Assembly: GCA_049613665.1 (NCBI GenBank) | Contig: JBMZCV010000174.1 | Span: 1 to 10,519 of the forward strand | From: JBMZCV01 sp049613665 | GTDB lineage: Bacteria > Bacteroidota > Bacteroidia > Chitinophagales > UBA2359 | Direction of reading: 5' to 3' | Length of the DNA stretch: 10,519 nt | Position numbers and translations under genes: made by a program | In this document: positions 1 to 5,539 of the stretch, in pieces | Layout: the number at the start of each line of letters is the position of its first letter | How positions within the stretch are numbered: position 1 is the stretch's first letter | Notes under the pieces: generated by a model | The model's database searches: none | What the model was told of the DNA's origin: nothing | What the model saw: the letters and a program-made list of their open reading frames with translations, nothing else

Positions 1-435
1 ACTGCTTTAAGCTTTTTAGAAGAAATGAAAAGCTTGAATTTGAAACCTAATGAAATTTCGTATAATACGCTTATCAATAAAAGTCCAAACTTTGATACTG
101 CTTTAAGCTTTTTAGAAGAAATGAAAAGCTTGAAGTTGAAACCTAATGAAATTTCGTATTCTACGCTTATCAATAAAAGTCCAAACTTTGAGACTGCTTT
201 AAGCTTTTTAGAAGAAATGAAAAGCTTGAATTTGAAACCTAATGAAATTTCGTATAATACGCTTATCAATAAAAGTCCAAACTTTGATACTGCTTTAAGC
301 TTTTTAGAAGAAATGAAAAGCTTGAAGTTGAAACCTAATGAAATTTCGTATTCTACGCTTATCAATAAAAGTCCAAACTTTGAGACTGCTTTAAGCTTTT
401 TAGAAGAAATGAAAAGCTTGAAGTTGAAGCCCAAT
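1..435 (+). repeat. 96-bp coding tandem repeat arranged as 192-bp dimers
   Basis: Units begin at 1, 97, 193 and 289, each with ACTGCTTTAAGC, and a fifth partial unit begins at 385. Units 1 and 3 are identical, and so are units 2 and 4. The two types differ at a few bases: AATTTG or AAGTTG after AAGCTTG, TATAAT or TATTCT in the first helix, and TTTGAT or TTTGAG near the end. The amplified block is therefore a 192-bp dimer with two perfect copies in view, and the array probably continues upstream. Such identity indicates recent amplification or gene conversion and makes the copy number vulnerable to slippage and to assembly error. Confidence 0.95.
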
Positions 436-702
436 ATCATCACTTACAATACTTTGCTGAATAAATGTAAGCGGCAACGTTTTTCGCCCAAAAGTGAGCA
501 GTTTGAGCAGGCTATTTTGCTATTGGAAGATATGATGTATTTGCGTTTGCGGCCACAGTATCAAAGAAGAGATTATACTTTGCGAGCCGTAGTAGGCATT
601 ATGCGTCGTCATCGGGAGGCTTTTGGCACTTGGTATTCACAGCAGTATGGTTTGCATAGGATTTGGAAAGAGTTTTTTCGGTATGTGGCGGAGGATATTT
701 AG
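1..702 (+). CDS. PPR-like tandem-repeat protein, 5' end outside the window
   Basis: The frame is open from base 1, so the true start lies upstream; the ATG at 25 is inside a repeat. From base 52 there are four 32-residue motifs (52-147, 148-243, 244-339, 340-435). Each has a first helix EISY(N/S)TLIN and a second helix rich in ALSFLEEM, ending in LKPN. This matches the pentatricopeptide (PPR) consensus VTYNTLI...A...F.EM...G.KP, but three residues shorter in the inter-helix loop. A fifth, diverged motif (436-558) keeps ITYNTLLN, a LLLEDM helix and LRLRP, with a 9-residue basic insertion. The last 47 residues (559-699) are basic and aromatic and match nothing I recognise. PPR proteins typically bind RNA in eukaryotic organelles and are sporadic in bacteria. 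No signal peptide can be judged because the N-terminus is missing. RNA binding is inferred; a protein-binding TPR-like role is the main alternative. Confidence 0.8.
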   Translation, partial: TALSFLEEMKSLNLKPNEISYNTLINKSPNFDTALSFLEEMKSLKLKPNEISYSTLINKSPNFETALSFLEEMKSLNLKPNEISYNTLINKSPNFDTALSFLEEMKSLKLKPNEISYSTLINKSPNFETALSFLEEMKSLKLKPNIITYNTLLNKCKRQRFSPKSEQFEQAILLLEDMMYLRLRPQYQRRDYTLRAVVGIMRRHREAFGTWYSQQYGLHRIWKEFFRYVAEDI

Positions 703-868
703 TTTTGAGTTTCTAATTTTGGGTTTTTAGTTATAAAACAACTAAAAACTAATTACTAAAAATTAAAAACTATCAAAACCGTTCCTCGCAGTAACAAAAA
801 GTCGGTGGTTTTGGGTTTCTACTTGTGAATTTCATAACTAAAAACTAATCACTAAAAATTAAAAACTA
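701..868. repeat. A/T-rich 33-bp repeat, one forward and two inverted copies
   Basis: The gap between the PPR gene and the GH13 gene is mostly made of one element. Copies at 740-772 and 836-868 (AACTAAAAACTAAT.ACTAAAA...) agree at 32 of 33 positions. A third copy lies in the opposite orientation at 701-734, overlapping the PPR stop codon. It can pair with the second copy, at best through TTTTTAGTT (724-732) and AACTAAAAA (740-748) around a 7-base loop. The last copy ends six bases before the GH13 start codon, so it lies in that gene's leader or promoter. A further forward copy is found after era. Confidence 0.7.
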
Positions 869-874
869 CTTGTC

Positions 875-2254
875 ATGAAACAAAGCATTTACTTACTTCT
901 ATTCCTATTCCTATTCATTTTTTCGGCTTGCCAAAGTCAGTCGGCAGAAAACAGCAAGCTTTCGGCACAAAAGAAAGGAAAACAAGCTACACAAAAACAG
1001 CAAAAAGATACTAAAAATGCAAAATGGGCAGAAAACGCCATTATTTACGAAGTGAATCTTCGGCATTTTTCAGAAAAAGGCACTTTTGAAGGTTTGGGCA
1101 AGCAGTTGGGCAGGCTCAAAAAAATGGGCGTTGATGTCGTATGTCTCACGCCTATTCAGCCTATCGGCAAAAAAAATAGGCAAGGTAAGTTGGGAAATCC
1201 TTATGCCGTGCAAGATTTCAAAAACGTCAATTCGAATTATGGCAAGATGGAAAGTTTTATGACTTTGGTAAAACGCATACATCAGCTCAATATGCACATC
1301 ATCATAGATTGGTCGGCTACGGCAGCTTTAGATAGCGAACTAGCACAAAATCATAAAAATTGGTTTCAGAAAGATGCGAAAAAAAATGATGTCGTCGCTT
1401 TCGATTATGAAAATAGCGAGTTACAGCGTTATATGTTAGATGCTATGAAATATTGGGTAAAAAAGACCGATATTGATGGCTTTCGTTGTATAAATGCTGA
1501 TGCAGCTTCCGCAGATTTTTGGGAAAAAGCCACACATGATTTATCAACTATAAAGCCTGTGTTTATGGTAGCAAGTAACGAAAAAAGCGACTTCAAAGCT
1601 TCGACTTTTGATGCTAGCTATGACCATACTTTTTATGCCTTGATGCAAGATATAGCAGCAGGCAAAAAAAATGCAGAAGATTTTAATCTATTTTTGAAAC
1701 AGGAAAAGAAAAGTGTTGAAACGGCAAGAAGAGTGCGTTTTACGAAATTGCCGAGCGAAAAAACGCCCAAAAATGCTGTTTTCAAAGATTTTAGCCGCAC
1801 TATACGCAGTTTCAGCGTTTTGTCTTATGTGATGTCCGATTTTCCGATGTTGCAAAATGGACAGGAAGCAAATTTAGACAAATATTTGAGTTTGTACGAC
1901 AAAGATGCTATTGATTGGAACAACTATGAATTGCAAGCTTTTTATGCACAGTTGGCAAAGCTAAAACATGAAAATAAGGCTTTGGCGAGTGGCAATTTTG
2001 GAGGCAAAATGCAAGGTATTTCCAGCAATAAGGCAAATGATATATTGGCATTTTCGAGAACAAAAGATGGCAATAAAGTTGTGGCAATTTTCAATTTATC
2101 AAACAAAAAAATATCGGATATTGAATGGAGAATAAATAAAGGCATCGAAGGAAAATATACTGATTTTTTTAGCGGAAAAGAAAAGATTTTTGATAGCAAA
2201 ACGAAAATGTCGCTAGAAGCTTGGGAATATAAAATTTTTGTTTTTGGGAAATAA
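875..2254 (+). CDS. GH13 alpha-amylase-fold lipoprotein lacking catalytic residues
   Basis: The 459-residue product starts with a lipoprotein signal: a hydrophobic stretch of Leu and Phe ending in the lipobox FSAC, with Cys19 as the lipidation site, then a Gln/Lys/Ser-rich linker to about residue 50. The rest follows the GH13 TIM barrel: WAENAIIYEVNLRHF (51-65), GVDVVCLTPIQPIG (85-98), NPYAVQDF (108-115), NGQEANLDK (328-336), then a beta-rich C-terminal domain. The catalytic sites are changed. Region I, normally DxxxNH, reads DWSATA (145-150). Region II GFRC(D) reads GFRCI, giving Ile206 for the nucleophile. Region III has Ser234 where the acid/base Glu should be. Region IV, normally NHD, reads LPS, with Ser294 for the third acid. 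The frame is intact and full length. I infer a surface or periplasm-facing non-hydrolytic protein, perhaps glycan-binding. No ribosome site is visible, as usual in Bacteroidota. Confidence 0.88.
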   Translation: MKQSIYLLLFLFLFIFSACQSQSAENSKLSAQKKGKQATQKQQKDTKNAKWAENAIIYEVNLRHFSEKGTFEGLGKQLGRLKKMGVDVVCLTPIQPIGKKNRQGKLGNPYAVQDFKNVNSNYGKMESFMTLVKRIHQLNMHIIIDWSATAALDSELAQNHKNWFQKDAKKNDVVAFDYENSELQRYMLDAMKYWVKKTDIDGFRCINADAASADFWEKATHDLSTIKPVFMVASNEKSDFKASTFDASYDHTFYALMQDIAAGKKNAEDFNLFLKQEKKSVETARRVRFTKLPSEKTPKNAVFKDFSRTIRSFSVLSYVMSDFPMLQNGQEANLDKYLSLYDKDAIDWNNYELQAFYAQLAKLKHENKALASGNFGGKMQGISSNKANDILAFSRTKDGNKVVAIFNLSNKKISDIEWRINKGIEGKYTDFFSGKEKIFDSKTKMSLEAWEYKIFVFGK

Positions 2255-2288
2255 AATGCAATAACATTTAGTTGTAAAAAATGTAATT

Positions 2289-2327
2289 AGGTGGCAGGTA
2301 CTTCTAAAGTGCTTGCCACCTTTTTCT
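2289..2327 (+). terminator. Strong intrinsic terminator after the GH13 gene
   Basis: The left arm is 2289-2303 (AGGTGGCAGGTACTT), the loop is CTA, and the right arm is 2307-2321 (AAGTGCTTGCCACCT). All 15 positions pair, two of them as G-U, and the stem runs into TTTTTCT. It lies 35 bases after the GH13 stop codon. A closely similar hairpin follows der. Confidence 0.9.
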
Positions 2328-2392
2328 ACAAAAATGAATGAAACACACTTTTTCGTTAATTTTTTTAGACAAAGCCTCAAACAGTTTTACGT

Positions 2393-2428
2393 TTTGAAAC
2401 TATTTTTGCATTTTTTGCCTTACCTTTG
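2393..2428 (+). promoter_or_regulatory. Candidate Bacteroidota promoter (TTTG / TACCTTTG)
   Basis: TACCTTTG at 2421-2428 is a perfect match to the Bacteroidota -7 consensus TAnnTTTG. The nearest upstream TTTG in suitable position is 2393-2396, a spacing of 24, longer than the usual 19-21. Transcription would start near 2434, about 400 bases before cca and with no credible gene directly behind it, so it would drive either a small RNA or a very long cca leader. Confidence 0.35.
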
Positions 2429-2468
2429 TGAGAATCGTATTTATTTTCCTTTTTTTATAAAAACAACA

Positions 2469-2503
2469 GTTCGGACATTTATACATTTTTTTATCAAAGG
2501 TTT
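2469..2503 (+). repeat. GTTCGGA dispersed repeat, copy 1
   Basis: GTTCGGACATTTATAC and the following bases to 2490 match 5328-5349 at 20 of 22 positions. In both places the match is followed a few bases later by AAAGGTTT (2496-2503 and 5360-5367). The two copies lie in gaps upstream of cca and of der, in the same orientation. Confidence 0.6.
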
Positions 2504-2835
2504 AAATATACTATTTTTTTGCCATTACTAAGGCGGCCAATACTTGCAAATTTGATGGCCCTTTGAACTGAAAAATAATATGTTTCGCTCGCCAAAAGGA
2601 GTTTTTTTATTATACTGAAAACTGTTATAAAAAATGTCAGAACCATTGATAAAAAACGAGATAATTGTTTAAGTATGAGCTTTTGAGATAAAAAATATTT
2701 TTTTAGTCAAAATTGCCATAACATAAATAATTGCAAATACAAATTGGAACGCTAACCTCAAATATTTCAATGTGTTAGCAAACTCAAATAGGTTTTATTA
2801 AATAGTGCTTGGCACTTAGCATATACAAAAACAAG

Positions 2836-4257
2836 ATGATAAACATTTTGCCCCAACACGAAAAACATTTAGCAAAAATTGCTCAAGCAGCCGACAAACT
2901 GCAATATCCTGCCTATCTGATTGGTGGATATGTGCGTGATTTGTTGCTAAAAAGGCCTTGCAAAGACATTGATGTCGTTTGTGTAGGTAGTGGCATTCAA
3001 TTGGCAGAACAAGCGGCTCAAAGCATCAGAAATGCAACACAAGTAACCGTTTTTAGAAATTTTGGAACGGCAATGTTTCGTGTTGGCGACCTCGAATTTG
3101 AATTTGTTGGAGCAAGAAGAGAATCGTATCAACGCAACTCTCGCAAACCTATCGTAGAAAATGGCACGCTCGAAGACGACCAAAACAGACGAGATTTTAC
3201 CATCAATGCTTTGGCAATTAGCCTAAATGAAGCCAACTATGGCGAACTCTTAGACCCATTTGATGGTCTCACAGACTTGGAAAGAGGCATTATTCGCACG
3301 CCTTTAGACCCAGATATTACCTTTTCGGACGACCCTTTGCGTATGATGCGAGCCATTCGGTTTGCAACACAACTCAAATTCAAAATTGAGCCAGATACTT
3401 TTGAAGCCATAAAAAGAAATCATAAAAGGATAAAAATCATTTCTTTTGAACGTATCAGAGATGAACTTAACAAAATAATGCTCACAAAAAGGCCTTCTAT
3501 CGGCTTCAAACTGTTGCAAAAAACAGGTTTGTTAAAGCAGTTTTTCCCAGAAATGATTGCTTTGAAAGGGATAGAAGTGATAAATGGCATTGGACATAAA
3601 GATAATTTTTATCATACCTTACAGGTTTTAGACAATCTTGCAGAAACAAGCGAAGATTTATGGTTGCGTTGGGGAGCTTTGTTGCACGACATCGCCAAGC
3701 CACCTACAAAGCGATTTTCGCCCGAAACAGGCTGGACTTTTCACGGACATGAGGCTTTAGGAGCGAAAATGGTGCCTCGAATTTTCAAGCGGCTCAAATT
3801 GCCTTTGAACGAACAGATGAAATATGTCAGAAAAATGGTAGCTTTGCACTTGCGACCTATCGCTTTGACCAAAAGTGGTGTTAGTGATTCGGCCGTTAGA
3901 AGATTGTTGTTTGATGCAGGCGACGACATTGATGATTTAATGCTGCTTTGCCGAGCCGACATCACCTCGAAAAATGAAAGTAAAGTACAGCGATATTTGC
4001 AAAATTATGATATTCTGAAAAGAGTAATCAAAGAAGTGGAAGAAAAAGACCGTTTGCGAAATTGGCAGCCACCGATTAGCGGCGATTTGATTATGCAAAC
4101 TTTCAAGCTGAAACCTAGCCGAGAAGTAGGAATGATTAAAATGGCTATTCGAGAAGCTATTTTAGATGGCAAAATTCCGAATGAGTATGAGCCAGCTTAT
4201 CAATTTATGCTAGAATATGGCACAAAGCTTTTGGAAAAGAAGAAGCAAAAAAAATAA
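2836..4257 (+). CDS. cca: CCA tRNA nucleotidyltransferase with HD domain
   Basis: This enzyme adds or repairs the CCA 3' end of tRNAs using CTP and ATP, in the cytoplasm. I chose the ATG at 2836 (473 residues) over a TTG at 2809, because the conserved region begins soon after and the extra nine residues look unrelated to the family. Class II nucleotidyltransferase motifs appear in order: GGYVRD (30-35), the metal-binding acids DID (44-46), RRDFTINA (118-125), DDPLRMMRAIRFA (165-177) and ERIRDEL (205-211). The C-terminal half carries an HD phosphohydrolase domain with H260, LLHDIAKPP (H284, D285) and FHGHE (302-306), as in many bacterial CCA enzymes. Some relatives are poly(A) polymerases, but the motif spacing fits CCA addition better and no second family member is in view. 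A 138-base gap with an inverted repeat separates it from era. Confidence 0.93.
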   Translation: MINILPQHEKHLAKIAQAADKLQYPAYLIGGYVRDLLLKRPCKDIDVVCVGSGIQLAEQAAQSIRNATQVTVFRNFGTAMFRVGDLEFEFVGARRESYQRNSRKPIVENGTLEDDQNRRDFTINALAISLNEANYGELLDPFDGLTDLERGIIRTPLDPDITFSDDPLRMMRAIRFATQLKFKIEPDTFEAIKRNHKRIKIISFERIRDELNKIMLTKRPSIGFKLLQKTGLLKQFFPEMIALKGIEVINGIGHKDNFYHTLQVLDNLAETSEDLWLRWGALLHDIAKPPTKRFSPETGWTFHGHEALGAKMVPRIFKRLKLPLNEQMKYVRKMVALHLRPIALTKSGVSDSAVRRLLFDAGDDIDDLMLLCRADITSKNESKVQRYLQNYDILKRVIKEVEEKDRLRNWQPPISGDLIMQTFKLKPSREVGMIKMAIREAILDGKIPNEYEPAYQFMLEYGTKLLEKKKQKK

Positions 4258-4265
4258 TATTGGGT

Positions 4266-4353
4266 ATTTTAGACATACTATTTTTCCTCAAAAAAAGTCA
4301 GTAAACGTGCAAATAATACTTTCTTTGGAATAAAAAAATAGTATGTCTAGAAT
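4266..4353. repeat. 20-bp inverted repeat between cca and era
   Basis: ATTTTAGACATACTATTTTT (4266-4285) pairs with AAAAATAGTATGTCTAGAAT (4334-4353) along 20 positions, one of them G-U, around a 48-base loop. It starts nine bases after the cca stop codon and ends 42 bases before era. It lacks a T-tract after the stem on either strand, so it does not look like a simple terminator. It could be an RNA processing or stability hairpin, or the remnant of a small mobile palindromic element. Confidence 0.85.
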
Positions 4354-4395
4354 TGGAACAAAAACTAAAAGCACGACATACAAAATACAAAAAAA

Positions 4396-5280
4396 ATGAA
4401 TACACATAAAGCTGGTTTTGTGAACATTATAGGCAAACCCAACGCAGGAAAATCGACTTTGATGAACGAACTTGTAGGCGAGCGTTTGGCTATTATTACC
4501 TCAAAAGTGCAAACTACAAGGCATCGTATTTTGGGTATTGTGAATGGCGATGATTTTCAAATTATTTATTCCGATACTCCAGGCATTATCGAGCCAAAAT
4601 ATAAGATGCAAGCGGCTATGATGAGTTTCGTAACAAGTGCTTTTCGTGATGCCGATGTCATGTTATTTATCAATGATGCCACCGACCCAAAAGATAGCGA
4701 GCTGTTGCCAATTGCTGAAAAACTCAATAAAATGGATACACCTGTTATTTTTTTGTTGAACAAAACAGATAGAGCAACGCCAGAACAGTTGGCCAAAAAG
4801 CTAGAATATTGGAAAAAAAATATTGATGCAGTGCTTTATTTACCAATTTCGGCTTTGAAAAAAGATAACTTAGATGTGCTTTTTGAAAAAATAAAAACTT
4901 TTTTGCCTTTTCATCCGCCATATTACGACAAAGATAGCTTGACAGATAGACCAGAGCGTTTTTTCGTTTCTGAAATTATAAGAGAAAAAATCTTGCTCAA
5001 TTATCGCCAGGAAATTCCTTATTCTGTCGAAATTGTGATAGAAGAATTTAAAGACGAGCCTAAAATTGTGAGAATAAGTGCTTTGATTATCGCAAATCGG
5101 CAGTCGCAAAAACCTATTTTGATAGGCCATAGAGGCAGCCGTTTGAAAAAAATAGGCACAGAAGCACGCAAGGATATAGAAAAGTTTGTCGGAAAAAAGG
5201 TATTTTTACAACTTTTCGTCAAAGTGCGTGAAAATTGGAGAGATAACGATATTTTACTCAAAAATATGGGCTATAAGTAA
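4396..5280 (+). CDS. era: GTPase Era
   Basis: Era is a GTPase that binds the 3' end of 16S rRNA and helps assemble the small ribosomal subunit. The 294 residues match the family's usual length. The G domain shows the P-loop GKPNAGKST (13-21), switch region QTTRHR (39-44), DTPG (60-63), NKTD (122-125) and SAL (152-154). The C-terminal KH RNA-binding domain has the GxxG-type loop in IGHRGSRLKKIG (243-254), followed by EKFVGKKVFLQLFVKVRENW (262-281), typical of Era. The ATG at 4396 is the only start that keeps the short N-terminal stretch before the P-loop. No Shine-Dalgarno sequence precedes it, only A-rich sequence. It lies just upstream of der; era and der are commonly neighbours in Bacteroidota. 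Confidence 0.97.
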   Translation: MNTHKAGFVNIIGKPNAGKSTLMNELVGERLAIITSKVQTTRHRILGIVNGDDFQIIYSDTPGIIEPKYKMQAAMMSFVTSAFRDADVMLFINDATDPKDSELLPIAEKLNKMDTPVIFLLNKTDRATPEQLAKKLEYWKKNIDAVLYLPISALKKDNLDVLFEKIKTFLPFHPPYYDKDSLTDRPERFFVSEIIREKILLNYRQEIPYSVEIVIEEFKDEPKIVRISALIIANRQSQKPILIGHRGSRLKKIGTEARKDIEKFVGKKVFLQLFVKVRENWRDNDILLKNMGYK

Positions 5281-5311
5281 GTTTTTAGTTTATAATTTTG
5301 AGTTCTTAGTT
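5280..5311 (+). repeat. A/T-rich dispersed repeat, copy 4
   Basis: This copy matches 701-732 at 28 of 32 positions (both read AGTTTT.AGTTT.TAATTTTG.GTT.TTAGTT) and begins at the last base of the era stop codon, just as the 701 copy overlaps the PPR stop. Two inverted relatives are at 740-772 and 836-868. Confidence 0.6.
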
Positions 5312-5327
5312 AATTTGATTTGTAATG

Positions 5328-5367
5328 GTTCGGATATTTACACATTTTTCGAAAGCCTGAAAGGTTT
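5328..5367 (+). repeat. GTTCGGA dispersed repeat, copy 2, with AAGCCT palindrome
   Basis: Bases 5328-5349 match 2469-2490 at 20 of 22 positions, and both are followed by AAAGGTTT. This copy also carries a palindrome, AAGCCT-GAA-AGGTTT at 5353-5367, with one G-U pair; the first copy lacks the left arm, as if it had been deleted there. Confidence 0.55.
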
Positions 5368-5420
5368 TATTGAAAAAAAAGTATTTTTTGATAAAGAAAA
5401 AGCTTATAACATAAGAAATA

Positions 5421-5428
5421 TACTTTTG
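5421..5428 (+). promoter_or_regulatory. Candidate -7 box for der (TACTTTTG)
   Basis: TACTTTTG fits TAnnTTTG exactly. No TTTG lies at the standard distance upstream (the nearest, 5387-5390, is 30 bases away), so the match is partial. It would start transcription near 5434, at the edge of the palindrome at 5438-5452, and leave a leader of about 105 bases before der. Confidence 0.3.
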
Positions 5429-5437
5429 TTAGAATAG

Positions 5438-5452
5438 AAACCTGTTAGGTTT
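5438..5452. repeat. AAACCT-GTT-AGGTTT palindrome
   Basis: This is a perfect 6-bp inverted repeat with a 3-base loop, resembling the AAGCCT-GAA-AGGTTT palindrome at 5353-5367. AAACCTG..AGGTTT motifs are common in Bacteroidota gaps, from general memory. It would sit at the very 5' end of a der transcript started from the box at 5421. Confidence 0.6.
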
Positions 5453-5539
5453 AATAAAGAAGGAAGAGCATAAAATCTTACAAAAAAATGTCCAACTATT
5501 GATTTGAAGAAAATAATATACAATATATAAAACAACAAC

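Larger units (their letters stand above)
2328..2835. other. Long gene-poor stretch upstream of cca
   Basis: No convincing gene is present; the open frames are short, A/T-driven and rich in Phe, Ile and Lys. What can be seen: a TACCTTTG -7 box at 2421-2428; a copy of a GTTCGGA repeat at 2469-2503; pairing arms CAGTTC (2467-2472) with GAACTG (2565-2570), TCAAAGG (2494-2500) with CCTTTGA (2560-2566), and GGCCA (2535-2539) with TGGCC (2556-2560); a weak hairpin followed by seven T at 2588-2607; and a 6-bp stem GCTAAC/GTTAGC at 2751-2779. AGTGC/GCACT (2804-2816) forms a small palindrome 20 bases before the cca start. The stretch could hold a small RNA, a long leader for cca, or both. Confidence 0.5.

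Noticed and set aside
1..435. CRISPR array or satellite DNA
   Set aside because: Units are 96 bp, contiguous without spacers, and keep one open frame with PPR-like protein sequence.
774..813. CAAAACC/GGTTTTG hairpin before the GH13 gene
   Set aside because: Seven base pairs around a 26-base loop with no T-tract; too weak to call a terminator or riboswitch.
740..868. 96-base distance between the two inverted A/T-rich copies equals the PPR repeat period
   Set aside because: The sequence between them is unrelated to the coding repeat, so the equal length is probably coincidence.
2313..2531. 72-codon plus-strand frame after the GH13 terminator
   Set aside because: It starts inside the terminator stem, is rich in Phe/Ile/Lys from A/T bias, has no recognisable motif, and spans a dispersed repeat.
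2809..2835. Upstream TTG start for cca
   Set aside because: It adds nine residues that do not resemble the family, and its codon lies within the AGTGC/GCACT palindrome; the ATG at 2836 fits better.
5186..5437. 83-codon frame overlapping the 3' end of era
   Set aside because: It reads era in another frame and then runs through the repeat-rich gap; no family features.
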